DNA of 64,000 nt, taken from contig CBFIIU010000001.1 in the NCBI GenBank assembly GCA_965662735.1, forward strand, positions 1 through 64,000, read 5' to 3'. Made by a program: the position numbers and the translations under genes. This DNA comes from JAYODZ01 sp965662735 (GTDB taxonomy: Bacteria > Pseudomonadota > Alphaproteobacteria > RS24). This document shows, piece by piece, positions 52,991 to 61,336 of the stretch. Each line of letters starts with the position of its first letter. Position 1 is the first letter of the stretch. The notes beneath the pieces are model-generated. The model was given only the letters and a program-made list of their open reading frames with translations, had not been told where the DNA came from and did no database searches.

Positions 52991-53228
52991 CCGTTTAAGC
53001 TAGCCTTTTCAGCCAGCCTTTTGAGTAGCCTTTTGGGAGGCGATCCAGGCCTCTGCGGTTTGTGACACAATTGTTACAAGATGTAATAAAGAGTTAATTG
53101 AGAACTGGCCAAGACTTCCCTAAAACCATTTCATGAGAAGAGCGCATGCGCTTTTGAGGGGTAAAAAAGTCAATCCAAACTTCGGTTGCCTGGCTTTCCC
53201 CATAAATGAAAAAAGGGTTTTGTAGTTA
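52991..53228 (+). promoter_or_regulatory. lpxC upstream region with degenerate repeats and a candidate promoter
   Basis: The 305-base space between ftsZ and lpxC holds the terminator and then three AGCCTTTT words at 53002, 53015 and 53027 (spacing 13 and 12). Two adjoining TTGT-to-ACAA dyads follow: TTGTGACACAA (53060-53070) and TTGTTACAA (53071-53079). A possible promoter is TTGTGA (53060-53065) with TAATAA (53084-53089) after 18 bases, which would give a leader of about 130 bases. I see no coding frame here. Confidence 0.4.
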
Positions 53229-54200
53229 ATGACACCGCCACCTACCACTGTCGCGCAAATTCAAGAGCGCTTTGACGTGCGGCCACTGCCTTTGGGTGTG
53301 GCCGAGGGTGTGGAGCGTCAGCAAACCACTTTGGCAGAAGCAGTGTCGCTGTCGGGTGTTGGTCTGCATTCAGGCGCAGAAGTCAATATGACCATTAAGC
53401 CTGCAATGGCTGATATTGGTATTTTGTTCATTCGAACAGATGCGCCAAGCATGGAAGAAGGGCTGATTTCAGCTCTGTTTAGCCGTGTGTGCGATGTGAC
53501 CCTGTCGAGCCGTATTTCAAATGTTCATGGCTACTCGATTGGAACCGTTGAGCATTTAATGGCGGCTTTTGCCGGTCTTGGCATTGACAATGCTGTGGTT
53601 GAGATAGATGGCGCAGAAGTCCCCATTATGGATGGCAGCTCGAAAGTGTTTGTTGAGGCGCTGACGCGTGTTGGCGTGAGTGTGCTCGATGCTCCGCGTC
53701 GCTATTTACGCATTACCCAGCCTATTCGTGTTGAAAATGGCGATTCGTACTGCGAATTATTGCCCTATGATGGTCAGCGCTTTGAGGCTGTCATTGAATT
53801 CGACCATGAAACGATTGGCCACCAAGAATATGCGTTCGACTTGGCTGAAACCAACTTTGGTCGGGAAGTCGGCGATGCGCGGACATTTTGTTTGCTGAAA
53901 CAAGTCGAGGAAATGCACCGCATGGGCTTGGCTCTCGGAGGTTCCCTTGAAAATGCAGTCGTGGTCGATGATCAAGGCGTCGTCAATGAAGAGGGGCTGC
54001 GCAGCACGGATGAGTTTGTGCGCCATAAGCTGCTCGATGCGGTTGGTGATCTGTATTTAGCGGGTCTCCCAATCATTGGGTGCTATCGTGGTTTCAAGGC
54101 AGGTCATGCTTTGCACAATAAGCTCCTTAATGCGTTGTTCATGGAGCCCGAGCATTTCGAATTGGTCAGCCCGAACGCCGTTATGATGGCGGCTGAATAG
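53229..54200 (+). CDS. lpxC: UDP-3-O-acyl-N-acetylglucosamine deacetylase LpxC
   Basis: LpxC is the zinc enzyme that commits UDP-acyl-GlcNAc to lipid A synthesis. The 323-residue protein has SLSGVGLHSGAEV at the start of the catalytic fold, zinc ligands H109 (TVEHLMAAF), H266 and D270 (RHKLLDAVGDL), catalytic base E108, and H293 in GHALHN. The first 30 residues extend beyond the usual E. coli start; the ATG at 53229 has only a weak AGGG 11 bases away, and a GTG at 53298 is an alternative start. Its position after ftsZ is common in proteobacteria. Confidence 0.96.
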   Translation: MTPPPTTVAQIQERFDVRPLPLGVAEGVERQQTTLAEAVSLSGVGLHSGAEVNMTIKPAMADIGILFIRTDAPSMEEGLISALFSRVCDVTLSSRISNVHGYSIGTVEHLMAAFAGLGIDNAVVEIDGAEVPIMDGSSKVFVEALTRVGVSVLDAPRRYLRITQPIRVENGDSYCELLPYDGQRFEAVIEFDHETIGHQEYAFDLAETNFGREVGDARTFCLLKQVEEMHRMGLALGGSLENAVVVDDQGVVNEEGLRSTDEFVRHKLLDAVGDLYLAGLPIIGCYRGFKAGHALHNKLLNALFMEPEHFELVSPNAVMMAAE

Positions 54201-54227
54201 TCTTTTTTCTCGCCTCTCTTTTTCCCG

Positions 54228-54260
54228 TCTCACTTATTTCTCACTTATTTCTCACTTATT
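54228..54260. repeat. 11-base tandem repeat between lpxC and bamD
   Basis: TCTCACTTATT occurs three times without interruption (54228-54238, 54239-54249, 54250-54260), followed by a partial TCTC. The 130-base spacer otherwise shows only a pyrimidine-rich stretch after the lpxC stop. Confidence 0.92.
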
Positions 54261-54330
54261 TCTCTGCTCAAATCTGTGAAAGCGTCAAAATCTCGCTTGT
54301 ACTGAGCGCGGAGTCGGGTAAAGTTCGGAC

Positions 54331-55152
54331 ATGTTTAAAACTCGTCGCTTCTACCCCTTTGTGTTCCTGATTTCCCTACCGTTTTTGGCCTCTTGCGGCG
54401 CCAATAATGGTGAGGTGATCGAGTATGTCGAACGCCCCGTTGAAGAAATTTACAATGAGGCCATGGATGAATTGGACCGTGGCAATTTTATCATCGCTGC
54501 AGCGCAGTTTGATGAGGTTGAACGTCAGCATCCTTATTCGCAATGGGCGCGTCGGGCGATGGTCATGGCCGCCTACACCTATTACATTCAAAACCAGTAT
54601 GAGCAGAGCATTTTAACCGCGCGTCGCTTTGTGTCGCTCTATCCAGGCAACACCCAAGCGCCTTATGCCTATTATTTAATTGCGATGAGCTATTACGAGC
54701 AGATTTCTGATGTGCGCCGTGATCAAAAAATCACGGAGCTGGCCCAGCAATCCCTCATCGAGGTCATCCGTCGTTTCCCTGAGAGTGACTATGCGCGCGA
54801 TGCTGTGTTGAAGTTGGATCTGACCATGGATCACTTGGCGGGAAAAGAGATGGCGGTGGGGCGTTATTATTTGCGCGCCGGTGAATATGCTGCGGCTTTG
54901 CGCCGGTTTCGGCGGGTCGTTGAGATTTTCGATCGCACCACCCATGTGCCAGAGGCCTTGCATCGCCTGACCGAAATTTATCTGACACTGGGTGTCGAGT
55001 CTGAGGCGCAAGCCAGTGCCGCTATTTTGGGCTATAATTACCCCGACTCCGAGTGGTATGCAGACAGTTATCGGCTTTTGGTCGAGCGTGAGTTGGTGCC
55101 GGAAGGCGCCGAAAAATCATGGCTGTCTAAAACATGGCAAGCGATTTTCTAG
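54331..55152 (+). CDS. bamD: Outer membrane assembly lipoprotein BamD
   Basis: BamD is an essential lipoprotein of the BAM complex that inserts beta-barrel proteins in the outer membrane. The 273-residue precursor has a lipoprotein signal with lipobox LASC, giving lipidated C22. Tetratricopeptide-like helical repeats follow: EEIYNEAMDELDRGNFIIAA with FDEVERQHPYSQWARRAM, FVSLYPGNTQAPYAYYLIAM, and RYYLRAGEYAAALRRFRRVV. The spacing and the PYSxWARRA motif are typical of BamD (older name ComL). recN follows after nine bases. Confidence 0.94.
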   Translation: MFKTRRFYPFVFLISLPFLASCGANNGEVIEYVERPVEEIYNEAMDELDRGNFIIAAAQFDEVERQHPYSQWARRAMVMAAYTYYIQNQYEQSILTARRFVSLYPGNTQAPYAYYLIAMSYYEQISDVRRDQKITELAQQSLIEVIRRFPESDYARDAVLKLDLTMDHLAGKEMAVGRYYLRAGEYAAALRRFRRVVEIFDRTTHVPEALHRLTEIYLTLGVESEAQASAAILGYNYPDSEWYADSYRLLVERELVPEGAEKSWLSKTWQAIF

Positions 55153-55161
55153 GAGCAGGCC

Positions 55162-56823
55162 ATGCTCTTGACCTTGTCCATTCGTGACATTGTCCTCATT
55201 GATCAGCTTGAGTTGAACTGGACGGCTGGCCTCTCGACCCTGACCGGTGAAACGGGGGCTGGTAAGTCTATTCTTCTCGATGCACTGGGCCTGGCCATCG
55301 GGGCACGGGGCGATGCGTCTATGGTGCGCCATGGGGTTGACCAAGGAAGCGTTACCGCCATTTTCAGCCTGCATGAGCGCGATGACATTGTGTCTCTGCT
55401 CGAGGAAAATGGCATTCCCGCCGGCGACGAATTAATCCTGCGCCGCATTCAGCACAAGGATGGTCGCAGTCGCGCCTTTATCAATGACACGCCCACCAGT
55501 GTTGGTTTGCTGGCTCAAATCGGGGGCGCCATGGTTGAAATCCATGGTCAAAGCGAGAACCAAGCGCTGATTGCTCCCGTAACACAATTATCTTTGCTCG
55601 ACGCCTTTGGTGGCCTATCCCCGCAAGTGCAAAAAGTTACGCAGGCCTTTCAGCAATGGCGCACCGATGCCGATGCCTGGCAAGCCTATCAGGAGCGGCA
55701 ACAGGCGGGAAATGAAGAGATCGCCTTCTTACAAGCATCCGTCTCGGAACTCACCGCCCTCGACCCGAAGCCGGGAGAGGTGGATGAGTTGGCGGCGGCG
55801 CGGGCTTTGCAGAAAAATATCGGTCGCCTGACGGTCGATATTACGGAGGCCCTGAATAGCCTCGCTGGTGACGGCGGGGCTGAGCTTGGTCTCAGTCGCG
55901 CGGTCGGCTTGATCGAAAAACTGGCTCCGATGGCCGAAGGGGCGTTAGATGAGAGCTTGGCGGGGCTGCAGCGCGCCGAGGTTGAGCTCAATGAAGCACG
56001 CCGGCTTTTAGACGATGTTGCAGCACATATGGATGCCGATCCACTTGCCTTAGAGCGTCTCGAGGACCGGCTCTTTGCGCTTAAAGATCTCGCGCGGAAA
56101 CATCGTGTTGAGCCCGATGGATTGCCCAGCCTCTTAGCCGATATGCGCGAGCGCTTGAACGCGCTCGATGATGACCCCGCCATTGGCAAAAAATTGCACG
56201 CCGCGTGCGAGAAATCGCAGGCCCAATTAGACGATGCGGCCGCTCAGCTCAGTGCGGCTCGGCATACAGCCGCGCTCGGCTTGGCCGAGGCTGTGAATGG
56301 CGAACTTCTGTCGCTGAAACTGGATGGCGCGACGTTTCGCGTTGCGGTTGAAGCGGCCGAGCAGATTGGACCCCAAGGGCGCGATAAGATCCGGTTTGTT
56401 GCCCAAACCAACCCTGGAACACCGGAGGGGCCGATCTCTAAAATTGCCTCGGGTGGCGAATTGGCGCGGTTCATGCTGGCATTGAAAGTGGTGCTGGCGC
56501 CGAGCGATCATAGCCATACCCTTATTTTCGATGAGGTGGATGCAGGCGTTGGTGGTGCGGTCGCCGAAGCCGTTGGCGCGCGGCTCAATCGGGTTGCGCA
56601 AAAGCATCAGGTTTTGGTGGTCACCCATTCCCCTCAAGTGGCAGCACGGGGTGATCAGCAATGGCGGGTGTTTAAAGACCAGCAAAATTCAGGAGCAACC
56701 CGCACGCAAGTGGATGTGCTGGATCTAGGCGCCCGGCGCGAGGAGATCGCACGCATGCTGTCGGGTGCGGAAATCACCGATGAAGCACGCGCCGCCGCTG
56801 ATCGGCTTCTTGCGATCTCGTAA
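55162..56823 (+). CDS. recN: DNA repair protein RecN
   Basis: RecN is an SMC-like ATPase that acts in double-strand break repair. The 553-residue protein shows the Walker A loop LTGETGAGKSILLDALGLAI, a Q-loop region (MVEIHGQSENQALI), a long central segment (about 150-380) with coiled-coil character, the ABC signature SKIASGGELARFMLAL and Walker B LIFDEVDAGVGGAVAEAVG, followed by VVTHSPQVAARGDQ. A purine-rich AGGAGCAGG lies before the ATG. Its stop overlaps the ligA start by one base (TAATG). Confidence 0.96.
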   Translation: MLLTLSIRDIVLIDQLELNWTAGLSTLTGETGAGKSILLDALGLAIGARGDASMVRHGVDQGSVTAIFSLHERDDIVSLLEENGIPAGDELILRRIQHKDGRSRAFINDTPTSVGLLAQIGGAMVEIHGQSENQALIAPVTQLSLLDAFGGLSPQVQKVTQAFQQWRTDADAWQAYQERQQAGNEEIAFLQASVSELTALDPKPGEVDELAAARALQKNIGRLTVDITEALNSLAGDGGAELGLSRAVGLIEKLAPMAEGALDESLAGLQRAEVELNEARRLLDDVAAHMDADPLALERLEDRLFALKDLARKHRVEPDGLPSLLADMRERLNALDDDPAIGKKLHAACEKSQAQLDDAAAQLSAARHTAALGLAEAVNGELLSLKLDGATFRVAVEAAEQIGPQGRDKIRFVAQTNPGTPEGPISKIASGGELARFMLALKVVLAPSDHSHTLIFDEVDAGVGGAVAEAVGARLNRVAQKHQVLVVTHSPQVAARGDQQWRVFKDQQNSGATRTQVDVLDLGARREEIARMLSGAEITDEARAAADRLLAIS

Positions 56824-58595
56824 TGGAAAAGGCGGTCACAGAGTTAAGCCGCGCTGAGGCCGCCGCCTTATTGGCGGAACTGGCCCAACAGATTGCGCAA
56901 TTGGATATTGCTTACCATCAAAACGATGCGCCCTTAGTGTCGGATGCCGACTATGACGCTTTGGTGCGGCGTAATGCGGAAATTGAAGCGCATTTTCCCG
57001 ACCTCAAGCGTGCCGATAGTCCGAGTGCACGAGTGGGGGCGGCGCCGGCCCAGGGCTTTGCCAAAATCGCCCATCAGGTGCCCATGTTATCGCTGGGCAA
57101 TGCGTTTTCGCCCGAGGATGTCGACGATTTTATCGAACGTGTCCGTAAGTTTTTGAGTTTGGCGGAGGGCGCATCGATTGAGCTGACCAGCGAGCCCAAA
57201 ATTGATGGCCTTTCGGCGAGCATCCGTTACGAGCAGGGCACGCTTGTCTATGGCGCCACCCGCGGCGACGGCCAAACCGGCGAAGACATTACTGAGAATT
57301 TAAAAACGCTATCAGATATCCCCCGTCGCTTGCCGGCCTCGGCGCCGGATATTGTGGAGATCCGAGGCGAGGTCTATATGCGTCATGATGCGTTTCAGGC
57401 GCTCAACGACCAGCAAGAGCACGCCGGCCGAGCGACCTTTGCCAATCCCCGTAATGCGGCGGCGGGTAGTTTGCGTCAATTAGATGCATCGGTCACCGCC
57501 CAACGCCCCTTGAATTTTTTTGCTTATGCGTGGGGCGAGATGAGCGAGCTGCCAGCTGCCACCCAATCCGCCATGCTGGAACATTTGCGCGATTGGGGCT
57601 TTGTCACTAATCCGCATACGCGTCGCTGTGCGACAGCCGCTGAACTTGTCGGGCACTGGCGTGACATTGAAGCTCAGCGCGCTTCCTTGGGCTATGATAT
57701 TGATGGGATGGTCTATAAAATCGACCGCCTTGACTGGCAAAACCGCTTGGGCAGTGTGGGACGATCCCCGCGCTGGGCTATCGCCCACAAATTTCCGGCG
57801 GAACAGGCGCAAACGNNNNNNNNNNNNNNNNNNNNNNNNNNNNNNNNNNNNNNNNNNNNNNNNNNNNNNNNNNNNNNNNNNNNNNNNNNNNNNNNNNNNN
57901 NNNNNNNNNNNNNNGGGCTCATTGCGGCGCCACAGGATATTTTTACGTTGGAAGCACGATATGCCAACCAGCCGCCGGAGGATTGGATTTATCAGTCGGG
58001 GCCGCAAAAGGGCCAGCTTAAAGAAAGCCGACGCAAATTGTTTGAGGCCATTAAGATTGCCGCCCAACCGCCCCTTGAGCGTTTGATTTTTGGTCTCGGT
58101 ATTCGTTTCGTCGGCGATGTAAACGCGAAATTGCTGGCGCGCTATTATGGCTCCTTGAGCGCTCTGACCGAGGCCGTGGATGCCATGTGTGCGGGCAATG
58201 AGGCAAGCCGAAATGATTTAATGAACCAAGATGGGGTGGGGGAAACCCTTGTGGATGCCTTAATTGATTTCTTCGCGGAGCCGCATAATCGTGCCGTTTT
58301 GACGGCGCTGGTGGAGGCTGGCGTGCAACCGGTTTCGCCCGCCCGTGTGGCAAGCGATAGTCCCGTGGCGGGTAAAATCATTGTTTTCACAGGCACGTTA
58401 GAACAGCTCAGTCGAGCCGAGGCTAAGGCGCAAGCCGAAGCCTTGGGCGCCCGCGTCTCGGGAAGCGTTTCCGCGAAAACCGATTTAGTGATCGCTGGTA
58501 CGAGCGCTGGATCTAAACTTAAAAAGGCTCAAGAGCTCGACATCACTGTTTTAGATGAAGCGGGCTGGATTGAGCTCGTCGCCGCGCACAAATAA
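56823..58595 (+). CDS. ligA: NAD-dependent DNA ligase LigA (internal gap too short)
   Basis: LigA seals nicks with NAD+. The adenylation domain has the nucleophilic lysine K126 in EPKIDGLSASI, ATRGDGQTGEDIT, RGEVYMRHDAF and FANPRNAAAGSLRQLD. The gap of 99 Ns (57816-57914) begins just after AIAHKFPAEQAQT. The sequence resumes in the helix-hairpin-helix part (FGLGIRFVGDVNAKLLARYY) and ends with a BRCT domain (GKIIVFTGTLEQLSRAEAKA). The OB fold and four-cysteine zinc finger normally lie between, about 140 residues in E. coli, so 33 codons of N cannot hold them. The total of 590 is correspondingly short of the usual 670-700. Confidence 0.95.
   Translation: MEKAVTELSRAEAAALLAELAQQIAQLDIAYHQNDAPLVSDADYDALVRRNAEIEAHFPDLKRADSPSARVGAAPAQGFAKIAHQVPMLSLGNAFSPEDVDDFIERVRKFLSLAEGASIELTSEPKIDGLSASIRYEQGTLVYGATRGDGQTGEDITENLKTLSDIPRRLPASAPDIVEIRGEVYMRHDAFQALNDQQEHAGRATFANPRNAAAGSLRQLDASVTAQRPLNFFAYAWGEMSELPAATQSAMLEHLRDWGFVTNPHTRRCATAAELVGHWRDIEAQRASLGYDIDGMVYKIDRLDWQNRLGSVGRSPRWAIAHKFPAEQAQTXXXXXXXXXXXXXXXXXXXXXXXXXXXXXXXXXGLIAAPQDIFTLEARYANQPPEDWIYQSGPQKGQLKESRRKLFEAIKIAAQPPLERLIFGLGIRFVGDVNAKLLARYYGSLSALTEAVDAMCAGNEASRNDLMNQDGVGETLVDALIDFFAEPHNRAVLTALVEAGVQPVSPARVASDSPVAGKIIVFTGTLEQLSRAEAKAQAEALGARVSGSVSAKTDLVIAGTSAGSKLKKAQELDITVLDEAGWIELVAAHK
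57816..57914. other. Assembly gap in ligA (99 N), probably under-sized
   Basis: Ninety-nine unknown bases stand where the ligase OB fold and zinc finger should be. Comparison with the family suggests that about 300 more bases are really missing. Confidence 0.9.
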
Positions 58596-58601
58596 ACAGC
58601 A

Positions 58602-60416
58602 TTAGGCGATCGGCGCACATTGAACCTTGAGCCAGTGCGCAACGGGTTCGTCCAAATAGGGGCTCACCATGTGATAGACTTCGTCGTGATATTGGTTGAG
58701 CCAATCGCGCTCATCGGGTGCAAGTAGGGTTGCGTCAATTAATCGACGATCAATTGGTGCGCGGGTGAGCGTTTGAAAGCCCAGCATGGGACGATCGCCC
58801 TTTGGCGAGGCGTCAACCACATATTGTAAATTTTCGATGCGGATGCCGTAGGCGCCGGCGCGATAATAGCCCGGTTCATTTGAAACGATCATGCCCGGCT
58901 GTAAGGGCACGTCACTTCCTTTGGAGATCCGGTGGGGGCCTTCGTGGACGGATAAATAACTGCCGACCCCGTGTCCTGTACCGTGATCAAAATCTAATCC
59001 CGCTTCCCACAGCGGGGCCCGCGCCAGCGCATCGAGTTGCGCACCTGTGGTTCCGATCGGGAATGTCACCTTGGCCAGCGCAATATGTCCGCGTAGAACG
59101 CGGGTGAAATGGCCAACCATATCGGGATGTGGTGTGGTGCCCATTAAAACGGTGCGTGTGACATCGGTTGTCCCACAATCATATTGTCCGCCCGAATCGA
59201 CCAAATACAGAGTGCCGTCTTCCAAAGGCCGGTCAGTGGCTTGGTTGACCCGGTAATGCACAATGGCGCCGTTTGGGCCACTTCCCGAAATTGTGTCAAA
59301 ACTTAAATCACGTAGGCGAGGTTGATCGCGGCGAAACGCTTCTAATTGGCAAGCGACGCTAATTTCGGTTTTCGGTTCGGGTGAGGTCTGGAGCCAATGG
59401 AGAAATCGGCACAACGCCACACCGTCCCAAAGATGGGCCTGTTCGGCCCCCGATATCTCGGTCGCATTTTTCCGCGCTTTGGGCAGGGCGATCGGATCGG
59501 CGGCTTCGTATATCTGGGCGCCTTTTAGATTTTGAATAAACCACATGGGCGTGGTTATCGGGTCGAGCCAAACCGCTTTGCCCGCTTGCGCAGCGAGCCC
59601 TTTGGCGAGGTCAGTCGGTGGGATGAGCCGCACCGAGGCGCCCAGGCGCGTGCGCAGCGTATCCGAGATGCGCTCGGGGGCGATATACCAGTCGACCGTT
59701 TGGTCGCTGTGTAAAATGGCCGTCGACAAGACAAAGGGCGTGTGGGGTACGTCGGTGCCGCGAATATTTAAAAGCCATGCAATATTCTCGGGTTGGGTGA
59801 TCAATAAAGCATTTTGACCCGCATCGTCGAGAAGCGCGCCTATGCTCTCAATTTTATGCGATGCTGTTTCGCCGGCCACGTCGATCGGATGGTCCTGCAC
59901 AGGAAAATCGGGCAGGGCCGGCCTGTCGTGCCACAGCGCGTCAATGGGGTTCGAGGTAAGCGGGCGTAGCCGTGCGCCAGCCTTGATGCACAGGCGCTCA
60001 AATTGGCGATACATAGTGGCACTGTGTAGACGGGGATCAATGCCGATCTCGGTATCCGCCTCAATGTGGTCGGCCAGCCACGCGCTCGGCTTTTGATCGG
60101 CGCTGTGAATGACTGAGATGAGGTTGGTGTCGGTTTGCTGGGCGGCTTGTAACGTATATCGCCCATCCACAAAAAGCGCCGCGTGATCGTGCAGAAGAAT
60201 GGCCAGCCCGGCGGAGCCGTTAAAACCGGTTAGCCACTGCAAACGCTCATTGCCGGCCGGAACATACTCGCCTTGATACTCATCTTCGCGCGGCACAATA
60301 AAGCCGGCGAGGCCGGCCTCGGCAAGCGACGTCCGCAATGCATTGACGCGCGCCGCGATATCTCCCGTGCTGTCGGGGGCTGAAAAATCCTGATAGAGCG
60401 CCTGCATCGAAGCCAT
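58602..60416 (-). CDS. Xaa-Pro aminopeptidase (aminopeptidase P, M24B)
   Basis: This 604-residue metallopeptidase removes N-terminal residues that precede proline. The long form has two N-terminal creatinase-like domains (FIVPREDEYQGEYVPAGNER and a second around DLAKGLAAQAG) and a C-terminal pita-bread domain. Metal ligands are in YLVDSGGQYDCGTTDVTRTV (both aspartates), DFDHGTGHGVGSYLSVHEGP (histidine), MIVSNEPGYYRAGAYGIRIE (both glutamates). The last 60 residues match the peptidase_M24_C domain (LTRAPIDRRLIDATLLAPDE). It is convergent with ligA and only six bases from its stop. GGAAG lies ten bases before the ATG at 60416. Confidence 0.93.
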   Translation of the reverse strand: MASMQALYQDFSAPDSTGDIAARVNALRTSLAEAGLAGFIVPREDEYQGEYVPAGNERLQWLTGFNGSAGLAILLHDHAALFVDGRYTLQAAQQTDTNLISVIHSADQKPSAWLADHIEADTEIGIDPRLHSATMYRQFERLCIKAGARLRPLTSNPIDALWHDRPALPDFPVQDHPIDVAGETASHKIESIGALLDDAGQNALLITQPENIAWLLNIRGTDVPHTPFVLSTAILHSDQTVDWYIAPERISDTLRTRLGASVRLIPPTDLAKGLAAQAGKAVWLDPITTPMWFIQNLKGAQIYEAADPIALPKARKNATEISGAEQAHLWDGVALCRFLHWLQTSPEPKTEISVACQLEAFRRDQPRLRDLSFDTISGSGPNGAIVHYRVNQATDRPLEDGTLYLVDSGGQYDCGTTDVTRTVLMGTTPHPDMVGHFTRVLRGHIALAKVTFPIGTTGAQLDALARAPLWEAGLDFDHGTGHGVGSYLSVHEGPHRISKGSDVPLQPGMIVSNEPGYYRAGAYGIRIENLQYVVDASPKGDRPMLGFQTLTRAPIDRRLIDATLLAPDERDWLNQYHDEVYHMVSPYLDEPVAHWLKVQCAPIA

Positions 60417-60439
60417 TTGTGTTTTACTTCCGCCTTACG

Positions 60440-61336
60440 TTATCGCGTGAGGGTGAGGCATGCCCAATCCCCCTGAAATTCGCTGGAGCTTACCACAAAT
60501 CCGGCGCTCCGAAACCGGGCTTTGACGCGCTGGGCTTGCGATTGCAATAATCCAGATAGCACCACCACACTGCCGGCGCGTGTGTGCTCGGCAAACCCCG
60601 TCGCCAAGTCGCATAAAGGATGCGCTAGAATGTTGGCGACAATTAGCCCATAGGGCGCGTGCTGGCGGATGACAGGGTGTTGGAAGCCCGCCGCCTCGAC
60701 CGCATGAATGTGCTGCGACACACCATTGCGCGCGGCATTATGGCGGGTCACGATGACGGCTTCGTCATCAATGTCGCTGGCAATGACATAGGTCGGTGTC
60801 GATTTTGCAAGGGCAATGGCTAAAATGCCAGAGCCGCACCCCATATCCAAACAGCTCTGTTGGGCTGGAATGCGTCCGCGCTTCACCAAAGTGCCAATGG
60901 CTTTGAGGCACAATTGGGTTGTTTCATGATGGCCGGTGCCAAACGCCGCTCCCGCTTCCAGCTCGATCGCCGTGCGGTAACTATGATGCGCGGGGCGCGC
61001 ATGCGCACCGAAGACACAATAGGGCGGGGCATTGATCCTCGGAAGATTTTGTTGGCTTTGGCTCACCCAATCGATCTTTTCAACGTGCTCGATGTGGATG
61101 TCGGCCTGCGGGTCTAGCGCCTGCCAGGGCGCACGATCTGGCGGGTAATCAAACAGGGCTTCGATCTGGTCGCCGAAGCGGAAGTCGGATTGTCGTGGAT
61201 CGGCAAGGGGCATTTCGTCGCTTGACGCGAGATAGACGCTCAAGGCTCCAGCGTCCTCCAAAGCCTGTTCGATGTGTTGGATGTGTCGTGATCTGACGAT
61301 GACGCGAAATAGGTCGACTTCAGGCGGGTTCGACAT
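60440..61336 (-). CDS. prmA: Ribosomal protein L11 methyltransferase PrmA
   Basis: PrmA trimethylates ribosomal protein L11 with S-adenosylmethionine. The 298-residue protein has an N-terminal substrate domain (FRVIVRSRHIQHIEQALEDA), the motif AFGTGHHETTQLCLKAI, the SAM loop CLDMGCGSGILAIALAKS, ASDIDDEAV and the active-site segment LIVANILAHPL. ATG 61336 overlaps the end of the helicase gene by 17 bases and follows a modest GGA; an in-frame GTG at 61360 lies deeper in the helicase. Generic SAM methyltransferase is excluded by the GTGHHETT and NIL motifs. Confidence 0.93.
   Translation of the reverse strand: MSNPPEVDLFRVIVRSRHIQHIEQALEDAGALSVYLASSDEMPLADPRQSDFRFGDQIEALFDYPPDRAPWQALDPQADIHIEHVEKIDWVSQSQQNLPRINAPPYCVFGAHARPAHHSYRTAIELEAGAAFGTGHHETTQLCLKAIGTLVKRGRIPAQQSCLDMGCGSGILAIALAKSTPTYVIASDIDDEAVIVTRHNAARNGVSQHIHAVEAAGFQHPVIRQHAPYGLIVANILAHPLCDLATGFAEHTRAGSVVVLSGLLQSQAQRVKARFRSAGFVVSSSEFQGDWACLTLTR

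Noticed and set aside
52991..53228. CtrA box (TTAA-N7-TTAA) in front of lpxC or in the ftsA-ftsZ spacer
   Set aside because: Only single TTAA words occur, with no second half at the right distance.
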